DNA from: an uncultured Pseudoclavibacter sp.
GTDB lineage: Bacteria > Actinomycetota > Actinomycetes > Actinomycetales > Microbacteriaceae
Assembly: GCA_946221025.1 (NCBI GenBank)
Contig: CAMIMS010000001.1
Location: 1-64,000 of the forward strand
DNA length: 64,000 bases
Direction of reading: 5' to 3'
The notes under the pieces are model-generated. The model was not told where the DNA came from and made no database searches. It saw only the letters and a list, made by a program, of their open reading frames with translations. This document shows positions 43,234 to 52,542 of this stretch, piece after piece (the first letter of the stretch is position 1; every line of letters starts with the position of its first letter). The position numbers and the translations under genes were made by a program.

Positions 43234-43997
43234 GCGGCTGCTCCTGTCTGCGTCCGATCGAACGACCACGGCAACCTGCTCGTGATGATCTCAGGCGCGG
43301 TGCCGGCGAACTCTGCCCACTCGTGAATCGACGGCTCACCACGGCTCGGGGCGCCGAGGAGGAGCCCACGGTCTCCGGGGGAAGCGGGCGCCTGGCCGAG
43401 GTCGACGACCATCTGATCCATCGAGACTTTGCCTGCAATCCGGCACCTGTGGCCGTTCACCAGCACCCATCCCTTGTTCGAGATCGCCCGCGGCACGCCG
43501 TGCGTGAAGCCGATTGCGAGCACCCCGAGCCGCGTTGGCTCGTGCACCGGGTAGGTGCGACCGTAGGACACCGCCTCGCCCGGCCCAACCTGCTTGATCA
43601 GCATGATTTCCGCGTCCAGGCGCATCACGGGCGCGAGATCGTCACGGTCTCGCAGCCCGAGCAGTTCCGGGCCGATGAGGTGATGGCCCGCCGCAGAGGT
43701 CGTGACGGGGATGCGCGCGCCGGAGGCGCGATCGTCGTCGGTCGCATCGGCCTCGCCGGGGGAACGAAGCGCGACGACCGAGGCGAGAGCGTCCTGCGGG
43801 AGCCCTGCCGAAAGGACCCGTAGACAGCGCTCGGCCCCGTGACCGTACGCATTCGCACGCAAATCAATGGCGATGGGCGACTGCGCCGAGTAGTCGGCCA
43901 GAAGCCGTCGGGCGTTATGCACGAGGTTCGCCTCAACGAGGGTCGCCAGCCGCGGCGGTGCGACCGGCTGCGTCTCATGAAGTACTGCTGACATCAC
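43230..43997 (-). CDS. Catalytically dead, shortened alanine racemase paralogue
   Basis: 255 residues against about 360-370 for a full enzyme. The start of the barrel is recognisable (ANLVHNARRL, then LRANAYGHG), but the PLP lysine is Arg47; about 110 residues of the barrel are missing; the C-terminal domain is complete (VGPGEAVSYGRTY, VSMDQMVVDLGQAP). The catalytic Tyr of GYADG is Phe164 (IGFTHG). The reading frame is clean, so it is kept by selection rather than decaying. It may pair with the full racemase, because Alr active sites are shared across a dimer. GTG 43997 lies 6 nt after minus-strand TAAGGT; an ATG at 43994 is possible. Confidence 0.8.
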   Translation of the reverse strand: MMSAVLHETQPVAPPRLATLVEANLVHNARRLLADYSAQSPIAIDLRANAYGHGAERCLRVLSAGLPQDALASVVALRSPGEADATDDDRASGARIPVTTSAAGHHLIGPELLGLRDRDDLAPVMRLDAEIMLIKQVGPGEAVSYGRTYPVHEPTRLGVLAIGFTHGVPRAISNKGWVLVNGHRCRIAGKVSMDQMVVDLGQAPASPGDRGLLLGAPSRGEPSIHEWAEFAGTAPEIITSRLPWSFDRTQTGAAA

Positions 43998-44101
43998 CGC
44001 TCGACCTTACGCGTCAGCGCGGCAAACCCCTGACCGGCCGCTCGGCGCGTACAGTGCTGTGGTTGCACGCCCACGCCCGGGCAGCGCGAGGAGGGAGCAC
44101 T

Positions 44102-46192
44102 GTGGCAGCCAGTTCAGAGGACTATTCGGCACGTCAACTCTCGGTGCTCGAAGGCCTCGAGGCGGTACGCAAGCGCCCCGGCATGTACATCGGCTCCACC
44201 GGCTCCCGCGGGCTCATGCACTGTCTGTGGGAGATCATCGACAACGCCGTCGATGAGGCGCTCGCCGGCCACGGTGACGATATTCGCATCCGCCTCAACC
44301 CGGACGGGTCGGTGACCGTCGCCGACGAGGGTCGTGGCGTGCCCGTCGATGTCGAGCCGAAAACCGGGCTCACCGGCGTTGAGGTCGTCTTCACGAAGCT
44401 GCACGCGGGCGGCAAGTTCTCCGCCGCGAACTACGGGGCGGCCGGTGGCCTTCACGGTGTTGGCGCGTCGGTCGTGAATGCGCTCTCCGCCCGCATGGAC
44501 GTTGAGGTTGATCGCGGTGGCAAGACCTACGCGATGAGCTTTCGTCGCGGTGTTCCGGGCGTGTTCGACGACGGTGCTGGCGAACCCACACCGGATGCGC
44601 CGTTCGAGCCGTTCGCGAGCGCGGCGGAACTGCGCGTCATCGGGAAAGCCAAGCGCGGTGTGACCGGTACGCGCGTTCGCTACTGGGCCGACCCGCAGGT
44701 ATTCGTGCGCGATGCCGAATTCAACACGGATGAACTGATCGGTCGTGCCCGCCAGACGGCGTTCCTCGTGCCGGGTCTGAAGATGCGCATCGAGGATGCG
44801 CGGGGCGAGCAAACAGAGAACTTCGAGTTCCAATTCGACGGCGGAATCGCCGAGTTCGCGGAGTTTCTCGCGAGCGATCCGCCGATCACCGACACGTGGC
44901 GCATCGAGGGAAGCGACAGTTACCGGGAGACCGTTCCCGTGCTCGGCGATGACGGCCAGATGGAATCGCGCGACGTCGAGCGCACCATGTCGGTGGATAT
45001 CGCGATGCGCTGGGGAACCGGTTATGACACGAACGTGAAGAGCTTCGTGAACATCATCGCGACTCCGAAGGGCGGCACGCACGTCCAGGGCTTCGAGCAG
45101 GCGCTCATTCGAACCCTCCGCGCCGAGGTGGAGAAGAACGCGCGGCGGCTGAAGGTCGGTTCCGACCGGCTCGAGAAGGACGATGTGCTCGCGGGTCTCA
45201 CGGCGGTCGTCACCGTCCGCATCCCCGAGCCGCAGTTCGAGGGTCAGACGAAGGAAATTCTCGGCACCCCGCAGGCCAGACAAATCGTGTCGGCGACGGT
45301 CAGCCGCGGCATTAAGGAGCGATTCGCGGCAACCGGCCGCACCGCGAAGGCCGAGCAGTCAATGCTCCTGGAAAAAGTCGTCGCCGAGATGAAGTCGCGC
45401 ATTTCCGCGCGAGCGCACAAGGAAACCCAGCGACGCAAGAACGCGCTGGAATCGTCAACGCTTCCGGCGAAGCTCGTGGACTGCCGCTCAAACGACGTCG
45501 CGAAGAGCGAGCTGTTCATCGTCGAGGGTGACTCCGCGCTCGGAACGGCAAAGCCCGCGCGAAACTCCGAGTTTCAGGCGCTGCTTCCCATCCGGGGAAA
45601 GATTCTCAACGTGCAAAAGGCGAGCCTGTCCGACATGCTCTCGAACGCCGAATGCGCGAACATCATTCAGGTGATCGGTGGGGGATCGGGCCGCTCATTC
45701 GATCTCGACACGGTGCGCTACGGCAAGGTCATTCTCATGAGCGACGCCGATGTCGACGGCGCGCATATTCGCACGCTGCTGCTGACGCTCTTCTTCCGCT
45801 ATATGCGTCCGATGATCGAAGACGGCCGCGTATTCGCTGCGGTGCCACCGCTGCACCGTGTCGTCGTGATCAATCCGGGGTCGAAGCCGAACGAAACCAT
45901 TTACACGTACTCCGAGCAGGAACTGCAGCGCCTTCTCGCCAAGCTCAACAAGCAGGGCAAGCGCTACGCCGATCCCATTCAGCGATACAAGGGTCTCGGT
46001 GAAATGGATGAAGACCAGCTCTGGTCGACGACCATGGATCCGGAAGCGCGAGTGCTTCGACGGGTGCGGCTCGAAGACGCTGAGCGGGCGGAGCGAGTAT
46101 TCGACCTGCTGATGGGCAACGAGGTCGCGCCCAGGCGTGAGTTCATCGTGCAGGGCGCCGATGAGGTGACCCCCGAACTCATCGACGCGTAA
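44102..46192 (+). CDS. parE: DNA topoisomerase IV subunit B (GyrB/ParE family)
   Basis: ATPase subunit of a type IIA topoisomerase. About 696 residues: GHKL ATPase segments RPGMYIGSTG, EIIDNAVDEALAG, GRGVPVDVEP, GGLHGVGASVVNALS; Toprim VEGDSALG and DADVDGAHIRTLLL; C-terminal QRYKGLGEMDEDQLW. The pairing with the parC-like gene at 47279, separate from a normal gyrBA locus, favours topoisomerase IV. Start: GTG 44102 after GAGGAGGGAG; TACAGT at 44050-44055 may be the -10 box. Confidence 0.92.
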   Translation: MAASSEDYSARQLSVLEGLEAVRKRPGMYIGSTGSRGLMHCLWEIIDNAVDEALAGHGDDIRIRLNPDGSVTVADEGRGVPVDVEPKTGLTGVEVVFTKLHAGGKFSAANYGAAGGLHGVGASVVNALSARMDVEVDRGGKTYAMSFRRGVPGVFDDGAGEPTPDAPFEPFASAAELRVIGKAKRGVTGTRVRYWADPQVFVRDAEFNTDELIGRARQTAFLVPGLKMRIEDARGEQTENFEFQFDGGIAEFAEFLASDPPITDTWRIEGSDSYRETVPVLGDDGQMESRDVERTMSVDIAMRWGTGYDTNVKSFVNIIATPKGGTHVQGFEQALIRTLRAEVEKNARRLKVGSDRLEKDDVLAGLTAVVTVRIPEPQFEGQTKEILGTPQARQIVSATVSRGIKERFAATGRTAKAEQSMLLEKVVAEMKSRISARAHKETQRRKNALESSTLPAKLVDCRSNDVAKSELFIVEGDSALGTAKPARNSEFQALLPIRGKILNVQKASLSDMLSNAECANIIQVIGGGSGRSFDLDTVRYGKVILMSDADVDGAHIRTLLLTLFFRYMRPMIEDGRVFAAVPPLHRVVVINPGSKPNETIYTYSEQELQRLLAKLNKQGKRYADPIQRYKGLGEMDEDQLWSTTMDPEARVLRRVRLEDAERAERVFDLLMGNEVAPRREFIVQGADEVTPELIDA

Positions 46193-46926
46193 TGTCCTCG
46201 GCTGTCGAACCGCACGAGCCGAGCGGGACGAAGCTCGATCGTCAAACGCGTCGCGCAATCGCCGTGGTCGTGCTCTCGCTCGCTCCCGTCGGGCTCTCGT
46301 ACGGCGCGATCGCGCAAAGCGCGGGCATTCCCGCCTGGCTGACCGTAGCAATGGCGATGTTCGTGCTCGCCGGAGCCTCGGAGATGCTCTTTGTCGGCAT
46401 GATCGGTCTCGGCGCGGCACCGCTCGTCGCCGCGGCCGCCGGGCTCGCCGTGAACATTCGGAACATCGTGTACGGCGTCTACGCCGGATCATTTCTGAAG
46501 CGCGATGCGACTCGGGTCATTGCAGCGCATTTCGCCATTGACGAGCCCGCTGCCCTCGCGGTTCCCCAGCCAACGGTGGAGCGCAAACGCACTGTGTACT
46601 GGGTGACCGGCATCGGCGTGCTCGTGACGTGGGTGATCTTCGCGTGGGCGGGAACGCTTCTGGCAGAGGCGGTGGGCGATCCGAGCCAGCTCGGACTCGA
46701 CGCGGCGCTTCCGGCGCTGTTCTTCGCGCTCGTCGCGTCGGAATTGCGCCGTGACCGCGGCACGCGAATCGCCGCCATTACCGGGGCGGTCATTGCGCTC
46801 ATCCTGACTCCGTTCCTACCGGTTGGTCTCGGGCCGATCCTCGGTCTTGGCGGGCTCATCGCGGGTGGATTCGTTGATCGCCTCACAGCCCGCCCTGGCG
46901 GATCAAAGGGGGACACGGATGGGTGA
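46192..46926 (+). CDS. azlC: AzlC family branched-chain amino acid exporter, large subunit
   Basis: 244 residues with several membrane helices; the family segment MFVLAGASEMLFVGMIGLGAAPLVAAAAGLAVNIRNIVYG (read in part) is typical. AzlCD pairs export branched-chain amino acids or their analogues. Its ATG overlaps the parE stop (TAATG), so translation is probably coupled to parE. azlD overlaps the 3' end by 8 bases. Confidence 0.9.
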   Translation: MSSAVEPHEPSGTKLDRQTRRAIAVVVLSLAPVGLSYGAIAQSAGIPAWLTVAMAMFVLAGASEMLFVGMIGLGAAPLVAAAAGLAVNIRNIVYGVYAGSFLKRDATRVIAAHFAIDEPAALAVPQPTVERKRTVYWVTGIGVLVTWVIFAWAGTLLAEAVGDPSQLGLDAALPALFFALVASELRRDRGTRIAAITGAVIALILTPFLPVGLGPILGLGGLIAGGFVDRLTARPGGSKGDTDG

Positions 46927-47242
46927 ACTCGCACCGGTCGTCATCGCCGCTGCCGTACTCGCGATCGGCACCTACGCCATGCGACTCGTGGGCGTGATCA
47001 TCGGGTCGCGCCGCGAGGTGCCCGAGCGCACTCAAGCCCTGTTGAACCGTGCCGTGATCGTGCTGCTCGTGAGCGTGCTCGCAGCCACCGCCGTGTATGA
47101 CGGGCAGGAGGCGACGTCCATTGCCCGCCCAATCGGCGTGGGCGTCGGGGGAGTGCTCGCCCTCATCAACGCACCGCTGGCCGTCGTCGTCGTGGCGGCC
47201 ATGCTGGTGACGGCCTTGCTGCGGCTCATCGGTCTTCCATAG
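46919..47242 (+). CDS. azlD: AzlD family transport protein, small subunit
   Basis: 107 residues, four predicted membrane helices (APVVIAAAVLAIGTYAMRLV; AVIVLLVSVLAATAVY; a Pro/Gly/Val-rich middle; LAVVVVAAMLVTALLRLIG). Partner of AzlC. Start: ATG 46919 with AAAGGGGG upstream, inside the azlC 3' end. Its stop is 36 bases from the convergent parC stop. Confidence 0.88.
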   Translation: MGELAPVVIAAAVLAIGTYAMRLVGVIIGSRREVPERTQALLNRAVIVLLVSVLAATAVYDGQEATSIARPIGVGVGGVLALINAPLAVVVVAAMLVTALLRLIGLP

Positions 47243-47278
47243 GGCCCGACGGCTGACAGAGCTCGGGTGGGCGGAGCC

Positions 47279-49738
47279 TTACTCGGCTTCCTCTCCGAGC
47301 GCCACACCGAGTGCGCCGATCGACGCATCCAGCGGAATCCCCGGGGCGTCGCGCTTCGGGACGACGGGAGGCAGCTGGCGCTGCGCGCCGTCTGTTGCAT
47401 TCGCGATGATCGGCGAACCGGATGCGAGCGCGAACTCGAGCCGGTCTTCGCCGCGGGCGAAGCGGTGTGATCGCACACCACCGGTGGCGCGGCCCTTTGC
47501 CGGGAACTGCGTGAGCGGCGTGACCTTCGCGCTCCCGGGATCACTCGCATCCTCGCTTCGCGCGACCGTGGCGACGTGCGCGGTCTCCACGTCAACGCCT
47601 GCCACGACCGAGAACGCGATCACTCGCGCGCCCTCCCCGAGGCGAATACCCGCCATCCCCGCGGCTGCGCGCCCCTGCGGGCGAACCAGGCTCGCACTGA
47701 AGCGCAGCAGACTCGAGTCGCTCGAGACGAGCACGAGCTCGTCATCGTCGCGCGCTTCGGCGGCCGAGACGACCTCGTCGCCCGGTTTCAACGCGATGAT
47801 GTCCAGCTCTCGGTTCTTCCCGAAGCTCACCTGCCCGACGCGCTTGATGACTCCCTGGGCCGTCGCGAGCGCGATCGGAACGTCCCCCTCGACCTGCGCG
47901 ATACCGACAATCTCTTCCTTCGCATCGGTCAGCCCCGCGTAGTCGCGAGCACGAACGCCGCCCGCGAGCAGCACCGAGTTCGCTGGCGCGGAGGGGAGTG
48001 AAACCACCGGCAGGCGAATCATTCGGCCGCGGTTCGTGATCGCCGCGATCTCACCCCGCACGCTCGTAGCCACCTGCGCACGGATCGCGTCGTGCTTGGA
48101 GCGGCGCCTGGAGCGCGTGAGGGTCTGCGATTCATCGTCGAGGTCGACGCGAAGAATGCGCCCCGTGGCCGATAGCACGACAACGCTCGGCGCATCCTGG
48201 AGTTGAAGATCCTCCGGGGATGCCTTCTTGCCGCGGGTCGCGGTGACCGCCTGATCGCCTTCGAGCAGGAGCGTGCGGCGAGGTGTCGCGAACGCCGCGG
48301 CCGTCGCCGCCAGCTCATCCGAAACGGTGCGGTGAAGCACGGTCTCATCGCTCAGGATGCGCTCGAGGTCCGCGATTTCGCGCCGAAGCTCATCCGCCTC
48401 CGTCTCGAGCTCAATGCGCGAGAACTTCGTGAGTCGACGCAGACGCAGTTCGAGAATGTACTCGGCCTGTGCCTCCGAGAGGTCGAACACCATTCGCAGT
48501 CGACTCCCGGCCTCCGCCGAATCGTCGGATGAGCGGATGATCTGAATGACCTCGTCAATGTCGAGAATCGCGATCAGGAGGCCCTCGACCAGGTGCAGGC
48601 GTTCCCGCCGCCGAGCCAGGCGGAACTCGGTTCGCCGGCGCACCACGCTCACCCGGTGGTCGACGAAGACGCGCAGCAGATCAATGAGACCGAGCGTTCT
48701 CGGCTCACCCTGGACGAGCGCGACATTGTTGATGTGGAACGGCTCATCGAGCGGCGTGTAGCGGTAGAGCTGCTCAAGCACCGCAGCCGGGTCGAAACCG
48801 GTCTTGATCTCGATGACCAGCCGAAGCCCATTCGTGCGGTCGGTGAGGTCGGTCACATCGGCGATGCCGGCGAGCTTCTTTTTCTGTACGCCATCTTTGA
48901 TCTTCTCGATCACCTTTTCGGGGCCGACCATGTACGGCAGCTCAGTGATGACGATGCCCTGCTTGCGCGCCGTGACGCGTTCAATCGTGGCGGTAGCGCG
49001 CATCCGGAACGACCCGCGACCGGTCGCATACGCCTCGCGAACCCCCGAGAGTCCGACGATCGAAGCGCCGGAGGGAAGGTCGGGGCCCGGGATGAACGCC
49101 ATGATGTCGTCCAGGGATGCGTTCGGATGCATGAGCAGGTGCCGAGCCCCGTCAATGACCTCGCCGAGATTGTGGGGCGGCATCGCGGTCGCCATGCCCA
49201 CGGCGATGCCCTGGGCACCGTTCACGAGCAGATGCGGCCAGGCGGCCGGAAGCACCTCCGGCTGCTGCACGGAGTTGTCGTAGTTCGGAACGAAATCAAC
49301 GACGTCCTCATCGAGATCGTCGGTCATCGCCATGGCCGCGGCCGACAGGCGAACCTCGGTGTATCGAGCGGCAGCCGGACCGTCGTCGAGCGAGCCGAAG
49401 TTCCCGTGCCCGTCCACGGTCGTCACGCGCTGCACGAACGGCTGCGCGAGGCGCACGAGCGCGTCGTAGATCGCCGAATCGCCGTGCGGGTGCAGTCGCC
49501 CCATCACATCGCCAACGACGCGCGAGGACTTCACGTGCCCGCGCTCGGGGCGAAGACCCATTTCGCGCATCTGGTAGAGGATGCGGCGCTGCACGGGCTT
49601 GAGCCCATCGCGCGCATCGGGGAGGGCACGCGAGTAGATGACCGAGTAGGCGTACTCGAGAAAGCTCGACTCCATCTCCGTGGCGACGTCGATATCGTGA
49701 ATGCGTTCGATCTGATCGTCTCGGGATGTCGGGGTCAT
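47279..49738 (-). CDS. parC: DNA topoisomerase IV subunit A (GyrA/ParC family)
   Basis: DNA cleavage and religation subunit. 819 residues: ALPDARDGLKPVQRRILYQM, HPHGDSAIYDALVRLAQPF, catalytic tyrosine in AARYTEVRLS, NGAQGIAVGMAT, coiled coil, and a beta-pinwheel C-terminal domain. The GyrA-box consensus (QRRGGKG) is not seen in that domain, which favours ParC over GyrA. It is convergent with parE and azlCD. The quinolone-resistance segment HPHGDSAIYDAL reads as the ordinary Ser/Asp-type form. Confidence 0.9.
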   Translation of the reverse strand: MTPTSRDDQIERIHDIDVATEMESSFLEYAYSVIYSRALPDARDGLKPVQRRILYQMREMGLRPERGHVKSSRVVGDVMGRLHPHGDSAIYDALVRLAQPFVQRVTTVDGHGNFGSLDDGPAAARYTEVRLSAAAMAMTDDLDEDVVDFVPNYDNSVQQPEVLPAAWPHLLVNGAQGIAVGMATAMPPHNLGEVIDGARHLLMHPNASLDDIMAFIPGPDLPSGASIVGLSGVREAYATGRGSFRMRATATIERVTARKQGIVITELPYMVGPEKVIEKIKDGVQKKKLAGIADVTDLTDRTNGLRLVIEIKTGFDPAAVLEQLYRYTPLDEPFHINNVALVQGEPRTLGLIDLLRVFVDHRVSVVRRRTEFRLARRRERLHLVEGLLIAILDIDEVIQIIRSSDDSAEAGSRLRMVFDLSEAQAEYILELRLRRLTKFSRIELETEADELRREIADLERILSDETVLHRTVSDELAATAAAFATPRRTLLLEGDQAVTATRGKKASPEDLQLQDAPSVVVLSATGRILRVDLDDESQTLTRSRRRSKHDAIRAQVATSVRGEIAAITNRGRMIRLPVVSLPSAPANSVLLAGGVRARDYAGLTDAKEEIVGIAQVEGDVPIALATAQGVIKRVGQVSFGKNRELDIIALKPGDEVVSAAEARDDDELVLVSSDSSLLRFSASLVRPQGRAAAGMAGIRLGEGARVIAFSVVAGVDVETAHVATVARSEDASDPGSAKVTPLTQFPAKGRATGGVRSHRFARGEDRLEFALASGSPIIANATDGAQRQLPPVVPKRDAPGIPLDASIGALGVALGEEAE

Positions 49739-49810
49739 GCTCGAAGAGTTCTCCGGGATGGGATGCGAGGCGGGGTGCCGTTGTCGGTGCCCCGTGAAAG
49801 GATCGGGGCA

Positions 49811-50959
49811 ATGGAGCAGATGGTACTGAGCGCAAGCCGGGGCCGACCGTCGCTTGCCGACGTGTTGCCCGATTCATACGCCGCGATCCGGAGCGAATCC
49901 GGCCCCCTCGGCCTCCCACAAGTCGACCAGGTCGTCGTCATGCTCGTTGACGGGCTCGGTGCCCACCAGCTGCGCTCGCGCACCGGTCACGCCAGGCACC
50001 TGACCGCCGGGTGGCGCAAAGCCGACACAGCGTTCACGTTTCCATCCACCACCGTCGCGGGCGTGACAACGCTCACGACGGGCGTGCGAGCGGGCCAGCA
50101 CGGCATGCTCGCGTACACCGCGCTCGACGAGGCAACGGCAACGGTGCGCAATCAGCTCTCCGGATGGGGTGAGGGCAGCATGGACCCGCTGCGTTGGCAG
50201 TTGGTGCCCACGGTCTTCGAGCGGATGCGTGACGAGATGCCCGATGTTCCCGCGTTCATCGTGGGCCTTCCCGACTACGTCGACAGCGGCCTGACCCGAG
50301 CCTCCCTGCGCGGGGCGCACTACCGGCCCGCCGGGTCGATCGCAGACCGGATGCAAGAGACGCTTCGCATCCTTCAGCAGGAGCGGCGCTGCGTCATCTA
50401 CCTCTATATCGCCGAGCTCGATCAGGCCGGGCACGCATTCGGATGGCAGAGCGATGAGTGGCTCGGTGCGCTCGAAACTCTCGATGCCGCCGCGTCAGAG
50501 CTCTTCGGCGGGGTGGGCCCTTCGACAGGAATCCTCGTCACCGCCGACCACGGCATGCTCGACATTGCGCGCCAGAACCAGATCGACATCGAACCCGATA
50601 GTGAGCTTCGCGAGGACATCATCGCGATCGCCGGTGAGCCGCGGCTGCGTCACCTCTATGTGCAAGAGCGTTCGGTGGAAGTCGCGAAGCGTGTTGCCGA
50701 GCGGTGGACTCGCCAGGAGGGATCGCGCGCCACAGTTCTACTGCGAGATGAGGCGATTGCAGCAGGCTGGTACGGACCGATTGTCGCGCCTGACGCGCGC
50801 TCACGAATCGGCGATGTGATCATTGCGGCCCGCTCACCGGTGACGTATTACGCCGCAGAGATGGTTGGTTCGATGCGGCTCCTGCCCGGCCAGCACGGCT
50901 CCATCACGCCCGAGGAGACGATCGTTCCGCTCATCCGCCACGGAGCGTTTCGGCGATAG
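49811..50959 (+). CDS. Alkaline phosphatase-family phosphodiesterase/pyrophosphatase
   Basis: About 382 residues of the nucleotide pyrophosphatase/phosphodiesterase type. Metal-site segments: VVVMLVDGLGAHQL, nucleophile threonine in FTFPSTTVAGVTTL, AELDQAGHAFG, TADHGMLD and the late PGQHGSITPEE. No signal peptide is seen, so it probably acts in the cytoplasm. Start: ATG 49811 with AAAGGA upstream; the long open frame extending back to 48593 is the antisense of parC and is not coding. It is divergent from parC by 72 bases. Confidence 0.88.
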   Translation: MEQMVLSASRGRPSLADVLPDSYAAIRSESGPLGLPQVDQVVVMLVDGLGAHQLRSRTGHARHLTAGWRKADTAFTFPSTTVAGVTTLTTGVRAGQHGMLAYTALDEATATVRNQLSGWGEGSMDPLRWQLVPTVFERMRDEMPDVPAFIVGLPDYVDSGLTRASLRGAHYRPAGSIADRMQETLRILQQERRCVIYLYIAELDQAGHAFGWQSDEWLGALETLDAAASELFGGVGPSTGILVTADHGMLDIARQNQIDIEPDSELREDIIAIAGEPRLRHLYVQERSVEVAKRVAERWTRQEGSRATVLLRDEAIAAGWYGPIVAPDARSRIGDVIIAARSPVTYYAAEMVGSMRLLPGQHGSITPEETIVPLIRHGAFRR

Positions 50960-50982
50960 GTGACGTCGGCACGCGGAGGGGT

Positions 50983-52308
50983 CTAGGTGTCCTTCTTCGT
51001 TCCGAACACGATCTCGTCCCAGGACGGCATTGAGGGACGGGATGAGCGACGCTTCCCAAGGCTGCCGGTCGTTGACTGCGTGCGCCCGTCTCGACCCGCA
51101 TCCTGATCTCCGGGTTCCGGCTCGAGCCCTGCAAGTGGCACATCGACAGCGCGCTCTTTGCCGACGGATGCGCGATGCAGCGCCTCGTGCTCGGCGGTGT
51201 CACGTCGCGGCTCGCCCGTTTGGGGACGAGGTGACGGTTCGCGGTTGGTGCGCGTCGCGCTGGCGCGCTCGACGCGCTCCGCATCGCTTGGTTCGGCCGG
51301 AGGATTCGATCCTGATGGACCCTCGTCTTCACCCGGCTCGGGAGCGATCTCGGCAGTGTCTTCGGTGTCGCTTGAAGTGCGCTCGGTCGAACGCGTCGAA
51401 TCTGAACCAGATGGGGCGTCGGAGACGGTGGTCGCGACCGGGAAGCGTCGACGCATGGGAACGACCGGAACGGTCTCACGGTCACGTTCCGGAATTGACG
51501 GGTCCTGGTCGAAGTCATCCTCGAGGGTCACGGGTTCACGTTCACCGCGGCGGCGGCGAAGGGCTTCGAGCAGGTCCGCGGTTTCGTGCATCTGGGCGCG
51601 CGTCGCCTCCTCGGTCACCCGAAGCCTCGGCGTGGCGCCGGTGAACTGCGGGGTGACGCGATGGTGGTGCGCGGCGCCCGAGCCCTGGGCGCCGCCGTCG
51701 GTGTCGGTGCCCCCCACCGCGTGGAGGCGCGGTGCCCCGAGCGAATCGAGATCTCCCTGCTGAGAGAGCGTTTCGGCGGTGTCATTCAAGGGGGAGAGCA
51801 CATCCGCGCGCGGTTCGAATCGCCAAAGCGCTTCACGGTCAATGTCATCGACGCGGAACCTGACCGTGAGGTGCCATCCGGTCTCGGCGTCCTTCCACGC
51901 ATCCCAGGCGATGCCCTGCGCCTTCGCAGTGCCTAGTCGCGCATCGAGCGCGTCTCCGAATGTGCTCGGCTCGCCCGAGAGCCCGTGCTGCTCGTCGCGA
52001 ATGCGAACGGTCACCGCACGGGCCTGCTCCACGATGTAGCCCCGCTCGGCGAGGATCGGGCCCTCGAACCGGTGCACATCCTGCGGGTCTGCACCGGTGA
52101 TTTGAACGACCTCGTCCACCGACTTTCCGCTTCGGATGAGCTGCTGAATCTCTCTCGGCGCGACCTTTGGCGGTTCGCTGCGGTGGTGGGTCTTGGGGCG
52201 CAGAGCTTCGCGCAGGGCATCGTCAATGATCAGGCGCCGCGGAGTTCCGTCGTCGCCGGAGACGATGACGTAGCCGTCCTCAACGGCGATGAAGCGCAGT
52301 TCATCCAT
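50983..52308 (-). CDS. sepH: Septation protein SepH
   Basis: About 441 residues. The N-terminal DUF3071 domain (MDELRFIAVEDGYVIVSGDD, then RLIIDDALREAL, SVDEVVQITGADPQDVHRFE) has the helix-turn-helix seen in SepH, which promotes FtsZ assembly in actinobacteria. The second half is long, charged and repetitive, probably disordered. Start: ATG 52308 with AGGGG 6 nt upstream; the ATG at 52314 would overlap it. It is divergent from the DUF4193 gene. Confidence 0.9.
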   Translation of the reverse strand: MDELRFIAVEDGYVIVSGDDGTPRRLIIDDALREALRPKTHHRSEPPKVAPREIQQLIRSGKSVDEVVQITGADPQDVHRFEGPILAERGYIVEQARAVTVRIRDEQHGLSGEPSTFGDALDARLGTAKAQGIAWDAWKDAETGWHLTVRFRVDDIDREALWRFEPRADVLSPLNDTAETLSQQGDLDSLGAPRLHAVGGTDTDGGAQGSGAAHHHRVTPQFTGATPRLRVTEEATRAQMHETADLLEALRRRRGEREPVTLEDDFDQDPSIPERDRETVPVVPMRRRFPVATTVSDAPSGSDSTRSTERTSSDTEDTAEIAPEPGEDEGPSGSNPPAEPSDAERVERASATRTNREPSPRPQTGEPRRDTAEHEALHRASVGKERAVDVPLAGLEPEPGDQDAGRDGRTQSTTGSLGKRRSSRPSMPSWDEIVFGTKKDT

Positions 52309-52463
52309 TCGCATCCCCTGTCTCGATCTGGTATGGCCGTGGGGTGTTGCCGGGGACAGCGTTGCACGCTCATTTCCCACTGTCGGGGAGGCGCTCCGGC
52401 GGGCCTCGGGAATACACGAAAACGGTGCCGTGTTGCCTTTATTTCACTGAACCCGCGCTCGTC

Positions 52464-52492
52464 TTGCACGGGTATCTCCGCTCGTGCATACT
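52464..52492 (+). promoter_or_regulatory. Promoter of the DUF4193 gene
   Basis: TTGCAC (52464-52469) and CATACT (52487-52492) are spaced 17 nt, with the same GCATACTT context as the DUF3145 promoter. Confidence 0.6.
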
Positions 52493-52542
52493 TGCGCGCC
52501 GAGGGTCGCGAATGCCGCCGCAATTCGCAGATTGGATCAACG

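Noticed and set aside
48593..49810. Long in-frame extension upstream of the phosphatase start at 49811
   Set aside because: It is the antisense of parC, and its residue composition (Arg/His/Val-rich) is typical of a shadow frame in GC-rich DNA.
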